Assembly: GCA_035236585.1 (NCBI GenBank)
Contig: CP141130.1
Location: 74,409,944-74,473,943 of the forward strand
Direction of reading: 5' to 3'
Source: Warburgia ugandensis
Lineage: Eukaryota; Streptophyta; Magnoliopsida; Canellales; Canellaceae
DNA length: 64,000 bases
The first letter of the stretch is position 1; each line of letters opens with the position of its first letter. This document shows positions 16,601 to 29,713 of the stretch, one piece after another. The notes under the pieces were generated by a model. That model was not told the origin of the DNA. It ran no database searches and saw only the letters and a list, made by a program, of their open reading frames with translations. The translations under genes were made by a program, and so were the position numbers.

Positions 16601-17853
16601 TATCATTCTCTAACTACTTGATCCAACTCTAAAATCTATCTTTGTTACCACCAAATCAACAAATTCAAGTAAAATATTCTTCTTTCTTTTTGACCAAATC
16701 CCTAGGTTTTTGCTCTTGTTTTCCCCTATGTTCCCAACTCTAGAATCTCCTATCTTCCCTCTTCCCCTTTCTTGTTGTGTTTTACTTGCTTATTTTGAAT
16801 TTTGTGCTATCCTTAACTTCTTTATCTATAATTACCAGCACAATATATATTTTTAGTATTTCTCTTGGTTCTTATATTATGTTATTGTTTGCTTATATAC
16901 TAGTTAACCAATAAATTTATGATTAAATGGTATATAAATAGTTAAATAAACAAAAATAATGCATAACCTATCTTTCATCTTCTTAAGTTGTCCATATTCT
17001 CCTTCATGTATTAGAATTTAGAACTGATAAATACTCAAAAATTAGGCCAGAACAAAAATTAGGGATTCACTTTTAAACTAGGAATTGAACTATGGAATGA
17101 TAAGGTACTAAAAAAGATAAAATCTTAATGGTCTAGTTGTAGTTTTTCATGAGACCAAACCATTTGCACCCCTATGCACATATATCCCACCTTTAATCAT
17201 TCATTAGTTTTAGTTAAAGGCATAGGATTCCTTGGAGGTGGGAGAGAGAACGACCTACTAATACATTAATATGACTCTTGTAAGTCTAATCTATCCTTGT
17301 TGGTTCACCTAGCTAGTTCCTTTATAGAGTTCTACTATTAAGAGGGCACTTTCCAATCAAGAAGAAGTACATGTGATCGGCCTACATGAAACATCAATGA
17401 GTGGATCCATATTGTTAAACTTGCATGCTATCAACAACTAAACCCCGTGACCATGACAAATGGATACTCCGTTGGCATGCCAAAAACAAATGGTTCACAT
17501 TTTCCCAAAAAAAACAAACCCCTAAATAGGACTATTGAATGAAAGGCCTGGTAATAATCAAGTTAAAATCAATGTCTATGGGTTGGGTTCATTAATGTCA
17601 GCCAAATTAAAAGATTGGATCATGCCTATCAATACATGTGGGTCCCAAAAAATGTACTTGCTCTTTTAGGGAGGTGTCTTTCTCAAAAGCATATATATTT
17701 TATATATGTTAGTAGTATATATATTCTTTGACATTGAACTAGTCTTATAGACAACACATACTTGAATTGTATAGTTTGTCTTATCCATATCAGCATGCTT
17801 TATGAATACTTAAATTCACATATGGATTTGCATGGTGCATCTAAGTGAAAGTG
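13657..17853. other. intergenic, no gene assigned
   Basis: Long AT-rich stretch. A short frame near 14.94-15.02 kb before a possible donor ('cttgcag/gtactttgg') could be a decayed exon. It is too short to assign. No SINE or transposon end was recognised. Confidence 0.4.
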
Positions 17854-17940
17854 TCATCATCATCATCATCATCATCAAGACCTTATCCCAATTAGAGGTC
17901 AGCCACATGAATCTTATTTCTCCATTCCACTCTATTAAAT
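17854..17940 (+). mobile_element. (TCA)n-linked plant SINE-like 3' domain
   Basis: A run of TCATCA repeats (17854-17877) is joined to 'ccttatcccaattagagg' and 'cagccacatgaatc' and then 'ccattccactctatta'. From memory, this combination is the shared end domain of a widespread plant SINE-like repeat (consensus 'cttatcccaactagt', 'tcggctacatg'). No clear A and B boxes were found next to it, so it is probably a fragment. Confidence 0.5.
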
Positions 17941-19537
17941 ACCATGGCTTAATTTAGTCCCAAAGTTTTATCTAAGTGAAAGTGTATTAGATTTTTTGTA
18001 TTTGTATTACCCACTAGAAAGCATGTGTACAATGTAAAGGAGTATCGCCCATGATTTGGTTGCATCATACGGTGCTATAGATTACTTTGGTTTCCTTTTG
18101 AAGGCTTTTGCCCTTTCCTACTTTTTCATAATATTTGTTCAAGAAAAGGAAGGTTTAGTTTTGTGATTTTATTTTTTTTAAATAGAGAAGTTAGACCGTT
18201 GAAATATATAAAAATGTGAGAACCTACAAAACTTGCAGTTTGGAGTCAAATAGAAGTAGCAGACTAAACTCGAGTTGATGAATCACTTTTGGGTGTATAG
18301 CATGGCTTTTGTCGTAATAAGGATACATTTAACATATGATATATTAAATTTACTCATCAAAATAACCAAAGACCTACCTAATGTTTCTTGAACTGTACAT
18401 AGCTAATGTAATAACTAAAGTATAAGAAAATTTCTTCTTTTTGTTGAATATATTGTATTATACTATAAAATTGGTATGTGATACATGTTACACTATTTGT
18501 CCTTGATTTAAAACTTTGGGATTTTGGAAAGTAATATCCCAAGGCAGCAATTGATGCAATTGCAAAAGGAACCACTCCTGAGAAGATGGCCTTTTCTACT
18601 CTAAGCGATGATGAGCCCCTTCACATGATAGAGGTATTAGGAGCTAGGGACCAAAGCTTTGTTGGACTATCCTAACAATTGATCAGTTGTCAGAGATTCA
18701 AGCTGGGTTCCGTGTTTGCTATGTGTAATACACTGATTGGTGAATCTAAGAAGAGGATATCAATAAACCCTGTTTGAGTCTGGCATCCAAATCCAGGCAT
18801 CTTTGTTGAACACACGCAGACCAGAAAACAAGTCCAACATACCCCGTGAACTTACATGTTTTATTCTATTCAATATGATGCTTCATTCATCTTCCCCTCT
18901 TTCTATACATCCTTAGAGATTCCTTAGTAGCATCTCAAATCCTTTGGATTGATAGGTCATCTCAAATAGTTAGTTTTTTATCAGCTTGCTCCAAGGATGA
19001 TCTTGAAGCGATTTTGCTAGGATATCTGTAATCAAGTGGCCCAAGATAAATGAGCAAGTTGTGCAGTCTACACCTAAAGGAAACCAAGAATATACTTAGA
19101 TGTAAAGTTTAGCCCTAGAATGGAATTTTCAACCATTAAAGGCGACTCGTACCTCCATATGATACAATATAAAAATTTGACAATCTTCTATCATTGAGGA
19201 GTCTAATGTAATTTGTGTAGAAAGCGTGTATCTTGTGAACACCTATATAGATGAAAAGAACTAATCAAATAGGTAACCACGATATTCAGCCATCAAAGTC
19301 ACAAAGCTCATGGTGTACACTTTGTAAGTTTTGAGAAAAAGCAACCAACTCCTATGATTAAGACTTCTCTGTAACAAAATGACTGGAAAATGACAAGAAG
19401 TAACCTTCACAGGTACACATATCTCGTTTGCTTTAATTACAGGTAGTGGAAAAGTTTAGGCCTTCTCATATTGTGGATTGTGTAGATCATATCATGGTTA
19501 CTGTTGCATGTTCATGAGTATTTGAAATATTTGTAAC
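17941..19537. other. intergenic with a possible decayed exon
   Basis: Near 18,541-18,630 the + strand reads AAIDAIAKGTTPEKMAF and continues SDDEPLHMIE, a protein-like stretch without a start. I do not recognise it. It may belong with the ORF at 19.54 kb, but no splice model could be built. The rest is AT-rich. Confidence 0.35.
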
Positions 19538-19864
19538 TTGGAGTTTGCTTTTGTGCGACAAGAGTTATATTTAGAGGCCACCCATTTCCGGGATGAACTA
19601 TGGATGGGAGTCCGTGATCTTAGTAAGAAGATTGATTTGATCGTTCTTGTGCATTACCTATCACACAAGATACCAATATTATCTTTCATCAAATACATCT
19701 CAACAAGTACCAGCACTTACCCATTTCTCTTGAATGAAGCGAAAACACTTGGAATACCTTGCCCACATTTCTATTTCTATTCTCCCTCTATTAATTCTAT
19801 CCTAAACCCGAGTTTTGCTGAGGTTCAATCCACTTTTCTTCTTTCTCTTTCCTTCCTATCCTAA
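19538..19864 (+). CDS. hypothetical ORF, 108 aa, family unknown
   Basis: The ORF runs from ATG to TAA. Its first half (about residues 1-50) has soluble-protein-like composition, with LEATHFRDELWMGVRDLSKK as an example. The second half is richer in Ser, Leu and Tyr and may be read-through beyond a real exon. I do not recognise it. It ends almost exactly where plastid-derived sequence begins, so it may be a host exon fragment truncated by that insertion. An independent functional gene is unlikely. Confidence 0.3.
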   Translation: MEFAFVRQELYLEATHFRDELWMGVRDLSKKIDLIVLVHYLSHKIPILSFIKYISTSTSTYPFLLNEAKTLGIPCPHFYFYSPSINSILNPSFAEVQSTFLLSLSFLS

Positions 19865-19941
19865 AGAACTGAAAAGGGGGCGATTAGTCACAGAGAATTT
19901 GTTGTATCTCTAATATTCTTCACCCCTTCCCATGTCAATAG

Positions 19942-20074
19942 CTAAAATGAAAAAAAGGGGAATGTCAACGCATCTGGGAATAAATGATTGATCTTTATCA
20001 ATAGACCTGCTAAAGACCCGAACCATAAAGTAGTTAGCAGAGGTACCACGGAGACATGTTTTTATATCTCGCAT
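19942..20074 (-). pseudogene. psaJ: psaJ pseudogene (plastid-derived)
   Basis: Begins MRDIKTCLR, matching the start of photosystem I subunit IX (usually 44 aa, one transmembrane helix). A 2-base deletion near codon 9 shifts the frame, and the correct frame ([10 protein letters not shown], then FPDALTFPF) resumes afterwards. The span from ATG to the ancestral stop is 133 bp against 135 for an intact gene, confirming the 2-base loss. The continuing frame at 19910-20152 is a by-product. Non-functional in the nucleus. Confidence 0.9.
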
Positions 20075-20420
20075 TTGAAAATCCTCCTTCTTTATTGTAA
20101 TACATATATGATTGGATGTATCTGTAGTTAAAGATCGCTTGTATTTGTACACGAAATCCCTAATCCCTAACTAAAATGGGTATGTACAATGATCCGGTGG
20201 GTGAGGTCTACCTATCCCTAAAACAGAAAAAGATGGCCCCTTTTTAATGAGCATTGCTGATAAATATTCATTCTTTTATACGTTAGGTTTCATATGTATA
20301 TAATTTAGTATATGAGACCAAAAAGAAGAAATGGCAATAGAAATTGTCTCTAGATATAGGGAATCACGATGTGGAAAACAAGATAAGGATTCTATATAAT
20401 GACACTATACAACAATTGAA

Positions 20421-20493
20421 AGGGATGTAGCGCAGCTTGGTAGCGCATTTGTTTTGGGTACAAAATGTCACAGGTTCAAATCCTCCCTACCTA
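20421..20493 (+). tRNA. trnP-UGG: trnP-UGG, plastid-derived, decayed
   Basis: The sequence starts 'agggatgtagcgcagcttgg', keeps the anticodon loop with TGG and the 'ggttcaaatcc' T loop, and so matches plastid tRNA-Pro. The 3' acceptor strand is altered ('ctccctaccta' where 'ctgtcatccct' is expected), so the acceptor stem no longer pairs fully. One GCG has become GCA. It has no reason to be functional in the nucleus. Confidence 0.88.
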
Positions 20494-20640
20494 TTACTTC
20501 TCCTATGGGCAGTAACGAGAGATCGATTGAGATCGATTCAAATTGGACATAATCTATCATTTTATGATACTGCATACAAGATGCATTGGGGATACAAAAA
20601 GAATTCCTTTCTTTACAGTTGTATCTCCTATCATAAGAAA

Positions 20641-20714
20641 GCACTCTTAGTTCAGTTTGGTAGAATGTAGGTCTCTAAAACCCGATGTCGTAGGTTCAAA
20701 TCCTACAGAGCGTG
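20641..20714 (+). tRNA. trnW-CCA: trnW, plastid-derived, anticodon CCA changed to CTA
   Basis: The 74-base sequence matches plastid tRNA-Trp along its length, ending 'taggttcaaatcctacagag'. Differences from the plastid form as I recall it are all transitions: GCGC to GCAC, TTCGG to TTTGG, AACG to AATG, GTGG to GTAG, and the loop CTCCAAA to CTCTAAA. The last changes the anticodon from CCA to CTA. The acceptor stem has a resulting mismatch. Almost certainly an inert relic. Confidence 0.88.
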
Positions 20715-20831
20715 ATTCTGTTATTGTAATGTCCAATCACAATAAAATAACTTCACTAATTTAAACTGCAACATGAATTTGACTTCCTACAGATTAAGAA
20801 GGAGGTCAATCAAAAAAGACATGTTACGCAA

Positions 20832-20951
<120 letters not shown>

Positions 20952-21119
20952 TTATTTGAAAGGGGAGAAAAAGAGAGGGTAATATATATCCTTAAATAGT
21001 AATCCGAATCGCCCATGAATCTCAATGATCAAGAATTGGTAATTAACGCGGGAAGGAACTATCGAATATCTGAAATCTCACAAAAATATTCATTTTCTAA
21101 ATTATTCATTCAATTAATT

Positions 21120-21215
21120 TCAAATAAGTTGTATCTTGCTCAGACCAATTAATTGAGCCGGGGTTACAATTGAAGCAGCTAGTATAAAACCGAAATAACT
21201 AGTTATAGTAAGCAT
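21120..21215 (-). pseudogene. petL: petL, plastid-derived copy with open frame (31 aa)
   Basis: The frame is intact from ATG to [18 protein letters not shown], then [13 protein letters not shown], the small membrane subunit VI of the cytochrome b6f complex. It survives by chance within the decaying plastid insertion. It has no nuclear promoter or transit peptide, so I treat it as non-functional despite the open frame. Confidence 0.9.
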
Positions 21216-21235
21216 GAAGGAGCTAAATGAGATAT

Positions 21236-21237
21236 GT

Positions 21238-21281
<44 letters not shown>

Positions 21282-21283
21282 TT
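21236..21283. repeat. (TTTC)n microsatellite inside the plastid insertion
   Basis: About twelve TTTC units lie just upstream of petL in the petL-psbE spacer. Its length probably reflects expansion after transfer, since plastid spacers rarely hold such a long tetranucleotide run. This is inference. Confidence 0.9.
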
Positions 21284-22261
21284 ACATATGTTTATAAAGC
21301 ACTTATCTAAGTTTCAATTTTTGTAAGATACAATGATAAGAAAAATACCAATTGACAGAGTCAGTTCCAATTAAAAATTCTTGATTCAGCAATCATTATA
21401 GACAGCATTAACAAAGATAGGGTGGCAGAGGTAGAAAAAAAGGATAGATTCATCATTTGTGACATCTACCGATCTAGGGATTACAAATCAATAGATTTGG
21501 TGAGCAATTCGTGAGTAAAATAATAGTAAGAAGAATTGTGTAACTTCACTCAATTCAAAAAAGAAACTATCTTTGAGATAATTTCTTCTTCTTCTTTTTT
21601 TTTTCAATTTCTCAATTCCTATTGACCCTTTAGGTTCCACATTATGTCTTTCCATATCATGGAGTTCCATCTTTGTTGCTGGGTCAAGAAGGAACCTTTG
21701 GATCGAATGCAGCAATGGTTGCATCGCGAATATTGATTGTTCAAACTATTCTTCACTCTCTTTCATCGAATACTATCTACTACTATACAACCAACCAATT
21801 ACTTGAAATGAAAGGATTAGAAAAAAAAAAAAAAAAAAAAACTCTTTCTACAAGGATTTCTAGATTTTGCATCTAATTGAGTTGTAGGAACATGATAATC
21901 TTTTCGATGAATTATTAGAATCCGTCGACTCACACTTTACCAAGACCCTCAGTTTCCATTCCAAAGCCACTCCTATACAACAGAAAATTGAAGAATTTTT
22001 TATTGAATGACACATGCTTCTAAATAGACAGGAAACAAGAAGGGAAGAAAAGAATTATGTATCATTTCTTTTCAATCTGATTGACACTGCGTTGCCGTGT
22101 CAAAGGAAGGATAGTTATACTGATTTGGTATACTCTAAATACACCTTCGGTTCAATATTGACGATCTCACAAAGATGAAAGATCAGTAGTTTTCCATTTA
22201 CTGATCCCATCTTTCACGGAATCGATCCCCTTTGATTGTACAAAAATATGTGGAGCTCATC
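21284..22261. other. plastid psbE-petL spacer, no gene
   Basis: Plastid intergenic sequence carried with the insertion. It includes a run of about 22 A at 21819-21840. Short ORFs on both strands (for example 21488-21724) are spurious. Confidence 0.75.
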
Positions 22262-22513
<252 letters not shown>

Positions 22514-22522
22514 AAGGCCTCA

Positions 22523-22781
<259 letters not shown>

Positions 22782-22906
22782 TAGAGAGAAAGAAAATAGT
22801 CGGAATTCTCTTATCCCATTCAGAAGGATATCATCCTCATAATTATCCATGACTGTTTATGTCTCTAGCATGACCACTTGATGAAATGTGGAGGAAAGTA
22901 GGGTAA

Positions 22907-23029
22907 ATGGCCGATACTACTGGAAGGACTCCTCTTTGGCTGATAGGTACTGTAACTGGTATTCCTGTGATTGGTTTAATAGGTATTTTCTTTTACGGTT
23001 CATATTCTGGATTGGGCTCATCCCTATAG
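22907..23029 (+). pseudogene. psbJ: psbJ, plastid-derived copy with open frame (40 aa)
   Basis: Intact frame from ATG to [21 protein letters not shown], then [13 protein letters not shown], photosystem II subunit J with its single membrane helix. A few substitutions (for example Ile to Thr at residue 8) separate it from the common plastid form. With petL it is one of two genes here whose frame has not yet broken. No transit peptide, so considered inert. Confidence 0.92.
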
Positions 23030-24224
23030 TAATCGGATGAGAACCGGATTGTAGACATGAAAAGGTAAGAACTCAACAAGACCTTACCCCTCTTTGTTTG
23101 ATTCGAGAGGTAAGGTCCTGTTGAGTTCTTACTCTTCCAGCGAGACTTTGATCCATTCCATAACATAAAGGTTGGAAATTCATCCAGTCAACATAAGAAG
23201 AATATTTGATTAGTAGAAATAACAAAACATATTCTTTACTCCGATGTTTGAAATTACTCCATTCCTTTGTTCCTGATGATGTTTTTAACGAAGTGAATCC
23301 CTTGATTGTCATAGTATCTCTTCTTCCATATATGGACGGGTTCTTCCGAAGCAAGAAGAAAGAAGGGATCAATCAATTTTCTGGATGACACAATATGAAT
23401 ATCTAGAGATGAGACATCCTACAAATAATTTCATACTAATTTAACCTTATTCCATAAAGAAAATTTCAAGCAAATGGCTCTTAAATGGTAATGTCTGAGT
23501 TGAGTGTGAAAAAAAAGAAATCTTGGATTTGTGTGCATATCCAAATCCTTATTTATTATCTCATAACAGTGAAAATTGTCTTTCTTCTTTTTTTCCTTTT
23601 TTTTATTTATTTAGAAGTTCATTGAAAAGTTCTATTTGCTCAAGGAATGACTCCCGCACTTTTTTGTTTGTCCATTACTTCTTATGAATTGAAAGAAACA
23701 GGTTCCAATAGTCCTGGAAAAGAGTACAAATAGGATCAAGAATCATTATTATTTCGACACAAGAAATGGGCGGAAAATACCTTTTCTTGTGTAGAAGATT
23801 AGGAAGACGAGTAATCCCTCATAGAATCATTTTTTACTTTCATTTATCCTTTGCTGTGTATTTTCTTCCTTGCCTATTATCTATTATCTATTAGATATTA
23901 GAATTTGATTCTATTAGGTACAATAGAATAAAAACCTATTGAATTGATACATTACATGGAATTTAAAATCTATCAAGCAATAGGAGGCCTGGCATAGTCA
24001 CACCATTCCCATTTTTTATTAAAACAAAAGGTCAAGTAGCCTTCTTCGAAATATACAAATTATGACTAGGAATGGGATACAAACAATTTCCAAAATCTTG
24101 TATAAAAATAGTATAAACAAAAATGAAAAAAACTTTCCATGATTTTTTTGGATCATACATAATTGCATCGATCAACAATATTTAATAATTCGGCTCTTTT
24201 TACCAACTTGATAAATCCGTGGAT
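23030..24224. other. plastid psbJ-petA spacer, no gene
   Basis: Plastid intergenic sequence. An inverted repeat around 23061-23127 ('taagaactcaacaagacc' and its complement) looks like the stem-loop expected at the 3' end of the psbE operon transcript. ORFs at 23073-23388 are spurious. Confidence 0.65.
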
Positions 24225-25202
<978 letters not shown>

Positions 25203-25441
25203 GAATGACACTTCAAGCAGTCTGGACAATCTGACCACTAGTGCATGCACTTAAGCAAGTTTGCTCTACCATATACAAGGAAAATTTGGAGCGCTGCATT
25301 ATGAGCGTGAGTTTCTGAGCTATTTCTTGTTAATATACTGGCCGCAGAGCACCTGTACGGTATCATGCCATTTGTTCATTTTATTCTTGATGAAATATTT
25401 ATAGAGACCATGACAACTCTCACATGAAGCTCTTTAAGAGG
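25203..25441. other. downstream flank of the pseudogene
   Basis: Probably the former 3' untranslated region and flank. No other feature seen before the transposon target site. Confidence 0.4.
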
Positions 25442-25449
25442 CTTATTCA
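25442..25449. repeat. left target-site duplication CTTATTCA
   Basis: Eight bases, identical to 29943-29950 on the other side of the transposon. An 8 bp duplication is the hallmark of hAT-superfamily insertion. Confidence 0.95.
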
Positions 25450-25737
25450 TAGGGGTGGCAATTCGGGTTGGCGGGTCGTGTTTGTGGCGACACGAACACG
25501 ACACGATTAGAGTTATGGGTCAACACGAACACGACACGATTAATAGTCGTGTCAAAAACCTATGACTCGTACACGACCCGATTCTTAAAAAAATAACACG
25601 ACACGACCTGTGTAACACGATTAATTGACTGAGTTGTGTTGGATATACGGCACGACATGAAACGACTTGATTTCCCTATTACGACTTAGTAAAAAAACTG
25701 CTCCCAAGTGAATGGAGTCAAACCAACCACAAAACAT

Positions 25738-26092
25738 AGGACGGTTATTTCACAACCGTCCTATATGTTATGGGTTTTATAGACGCTGTGAAACAACCGT
25801 CCTATATGTTATGTTTTTATAGGACTAAATCGAACCGTCCTATATGTTATGGGTTTTATAGGACGGTTGTGAAATAACCGTCCTATATGTTATGTTTTAT
25901 AGACGACAGACTGTGAAATAACCGTCCTATATGTTATGTTTTATAGGACGGTTATATCAGAACCGTCCTATATGTTATGGGTTTTATAGGACGGTTGTGA
26001 AATAACCGTCCCATATGTTTTATGGGGCGGTTATGTCATAACCGTCCTATATGCTATGTTTTATAGGACGGTTAACGACTAACCGTCCTATT
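25738..26092. repeat. left array of palindromic ACCGTCCTATAT repeats
   Basis: The words 'aaccgtcctatatgtta' and 'tataggacggtt' alternate about every 25-60 bp, so each neighbouring pair forms a hairpin. About a dozen half-units are visible. It mirrors the array at 29437-29713, near the other end of the element. Such subterminal repeats are known in CACTA and hAT elements; here they lie inside hAT ends. Confidence 0.9.
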
Positions 26093-26439
26093 TTTACACA
26101 TATGGATATGGTTTATTAGTACTTTACCAATCTATGAAGGATCGTGATGTGTCGACTTCCAAGGACTGTCACTTTATGTCGGCAAACGGCCTAGCCTTGG
26201 CGCCGACTGCTCGACAGTGGACGGATAGTTTTCTTTCCTCCAATTCCAACTGGCAAGTGGCAACTAGAGTTAATGAAACTTACACTTCAATCATTTGTCA
26301 AATATTTTGAGTCCTTAATGTTAGATCCGACGTGTGGGCCCCCCTTGTAGTGGCGGGAAAACAAAATGAAAACTGAAAACATAAAGGTTTAACTAATTAA
26401 TACCATTATCTAGGTCTACAAAGTCAATCTAGTCTAAGA

Positions 26440-28020
26440 CAATTGTTTTGTCTTTTTGTATGTAAGTAAGCCCAATTCCCATATCCAATTATCCAATTAA
26501 ATTTGAAGTCTTATGCTAAAGCTAAGCTGCTAAAGCACCCTAGCCTAGTTGGTGGTTGTTTGCTATAAGCCTATAACTATAAGTTATAACCTAAGACTTA
26601 GCTAACGTACACACCTGCCTCTAATTTTCTTATCAAACATTTTAAAATTAGCTACACATTGTCGATTACAAACTTACAAGTTACACTTAGTACAAAATTA
26701 GTTAACCAAGTTTTGTAACTTGTACAAGTACAAGTGAAGTGAGAGACTAACTAACTATCATATATTGTATAAATTTATAAATACTAATGATTTTCTTATG
26801 TTAATTTCACATGTCATCACCAATTGATCTAATATATCTCTTTTTCATCAAATTCATGAATATCATGTATCTAACTTATATAACTCAATATTTGTTTCTC
26901 TTTTCTAACTCCTAATTGATGATAATAGATTAGGAATAACTCATTCATCCATGATCCATCATTCATGCAGTAGTAAAATTTAGTAACTCCCTTAGTAATA
27001 TCATTTAACATGTGTTTTTCTCTCATGATTATTATTCATTTTACCCTCAATGCCACTTCTTTTCAATTTTCACTATATAGTATAGGCTACAATTCATAAT
27101 TAATTTTAGTTTCACCAAAGTTATCATATCAATATCCTTCTAATTCTCTCTTGATAAGCTTTTATGTTAATTCAATACATAACTCATATTCTCTGATCTC
27201 ATTCTCACCTCAAATAATGAATTAATTACATAGCTAATAACTATTCCCTTCATATACTCATTATCCACCAATGAGATAATTACATAACTCTTTATATACT
27301 AATTCTCAAGGCAATTGTTTTGTCTTTTTGTATGTAAGTAAGTAAGCTCAAATCCAATTATCCAATTGAATTAGAAGTCTTAAGCTAAAGCCCCTACCCT
27401 GGTCGATTATTTGCTATAACTATAAGTTATAACCTAAGACTTAGCTACACCTATACACTGTCTCTAATTTTCTTATCAAACATTTTAAGATTAGTTACAC
27501 ATTATCAATTACAAACTTACAAGTCACACTTAGTACAAAATTAGTTAACCAAGTTTTGTAACTTGTACAAGGACAAGTAAAGTGAGAGACTAACTAACTG
27601 TCAAATATTGTATAAAATTATAAATGCTAATTATTTTCTTATGTTAATTTCACATGTCATCACCAATTGATCTAATATATCTCTTTTTAATCAAATTCAT
27701 GAATATCATGTATCCAACTCATATAAGTCAATATTTGTTTCTCATTTCTAGCTCCCAATTGATGATAATATATTAGGAATAACTCATTCATCCATAATCC
27801 ATTGATCCATCATTCATGTAGAGTAAAATTTAGTAACTCCCTTAAGTAATATCATTCAACATTTGTGTTAATTCAACACATAACTCCTATTCTCTGATCT
27901 CATTCTTACCTCACCTAATGAGTTAATTACATAACTAATAACTATTCCCTTCGGACCCTTCCTATACTCATTATCCACCAATGAGATAATTACATAACTC
28001 TTTCTATACTCATTCTCAAC
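26440..28020. repeat. direct duplication inside the hAT element, period about 872 bp
   Basis: Starting at 'caattgttttgtctttttgt', sequence at 26440 onward recurs from 27312 onward in the same order: 'agttataacctaagacttag', 'aagttttgtaacttgtacaa', 'ttaatttcacatgtcatcac', and 'gataattacataactcttt'. The second copy has internal deletions. After 27.9 kb a shorter word near 'gagttaattacataactc' is repeated many times up to about 28.46 kb. No ORF is present. Confidence 0.8.
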
Positions 28021-28689
28021 TCTCAAGCTACTAAGTTAATTACATAATTGTTTCTATTCTGATTCTGTCATTCTTACCTAATGAGTTAATTACATGACTC
28101 TTTCTTTCCTTATCACACCAACTTCTCAACTGAGTATGAGTTACTTACATAACTTTGCATTTTAAGCTGATCCTCAATCGAGATCGTATGAGTTAAATAC
28201 ATAACACTTACTTTACTCATCCTCAACCTCAACAACTATTGAATTGAGTATGACAAAGGTATGAGTTATTTACATAACTTTGTTTTTAAGTTGATACTCA
28301 ATTCAGATGTGTTAATTACATATACGCTCTATCTTTTGAAGCTCATCCTTCGAAAATTAAGATGAGTTAATTACATAACTTTTCTTTACTCTTTACTCTT
28401 TACTCTATACTTAATAATTATTTTTATTTAAATACATCCTCAACTAAGATTAATTAAATACATAACTCTTATAGTTTATATGACTGCTATGCAACAACAT
28501 GTTAACAACCGCCTTATAACTTTATAATAAATAAAATAACCATCCTATATAACTTATAGGACGGTTATAAAAAAAATCATCATATATTTCATTATATATA
28601 TTATAGGATTATTTAAAAACCGTCATATATTGTTCTATATATCATTTTTCACCTTGATCAACCCTAATTTCAAATTTTCAATCTTCCAA

Positions 28690-29030
28690 ATGGTCCAAAC
28701 TACTGCGAAAGTGAAAATGACCATTCCTCTTCGATGTTTCATGATCTAAGCAAAATAAGGTATGTATTTATTTAATTTTACAATCAGAGTATAGTTCTAT
28801 AAAAACATAAAAGCCGACTTACCCTTTTTTCAATTTTTTTGTTTTTTGTTAACTATTTTCCATAGATCTTGATGGGTTTTAGTCTGAGAAGGTGAAAACG
28901 ACCATTCCTCTTCGATCTTTCTGATTTAAGCAAAAAAAGGTATGTATTTACAAATTTTATAATCTGCATTTATTTTTTTTGTTTTTCGTTAACTATTTTT
29001 CATAGATCTTGATGGGTTTTAGTTCTATGT
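28690..29030. repeat. short internal duplication in the hAT element
   Basis: The phrase 'gaccattcctcttcgat' followed by 'aagg/tatgtattta' occurs twice, at about 28,719 and 28,899. Each is followed by AT-rich DNA and then 'catagatcttgatgggtttt'. It may be a duplicated non-coding exon of an ancestral transposon gene; this is inference. Confidence 0.5.
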
Positions 29031-29436
29031 GTATGAGAAGCATTCCATTTGAGTTTTATATTTCTTTGCTCTAGATTTGAGTTTGTTTTTAGGTTTCTCT
29101 GCTTTTTTCGAAAAAAATCAAGCATTTAAAATTTTAAAAAAAGTCGTTGTTTCATATTTCTTCATTGAAAAGTATTTCTATCCACATATAGAGCTTTTCC
29201 ATGTTGTGTATTCATGTGTGATAATGTTTTCATCTCTTTTTTTTTTTTGTAATTTAGTTTTTTTTTTTAATTTTTCAAAAAAAATAAGTTACGAAAATTA
29301 GGAAAATTTTGTTATTTTTTTATATTTATTAGTTAATACCTATTCTTATCCACATATATAGCTTACTCATGCTTGAATCTTCATGTATTAATGATTTTTA
29401 GCTAATTTTTAGCATTTAGTCTAATTTTTAGTAATA

Positions 29437-29713
29437 TAGGACGGTTCTTGAAGAACCGTCCTATATAACTAGCAATATAGGACCTGTTCAGAACCGTCCC
29501 TATATAACTGCAATATGGGACGGTTCTTCAGAACTGCCCTATATAACTGCAATATAGGACGGTTCTTCAGAACCGTCCTATATAATCAGCAATATGGGAT
29601 CTGCTATTCTGGAACTGCCCTATATAACTCGCAATATAGGGACGGTTCTTGAAGAACCGTCCTATATTACATGAGTAATATAAGACGGTTCCTCAAGAAC
29701 CGTCCTATATTTT
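29437..29713. repeat. right array of palindromic ATATAGGACGGTTC repeats
   Basis: At least six units of the form 'atataggacggttct' then 'agaaccgtcctatat' are joined by short links such as 'aactagca'. Each unit is a hairpin. Some arms have decayed, with 'gggatctgctattctgg' in place of a stem. The unit matches the left array at 25738-26092. Confidence 0.92.

Noticed and set aside
20437-20670. 77 aa ORF on the + strand
   Set aside because: It runs through plastid trnP and spacer sequence and is not a gene.
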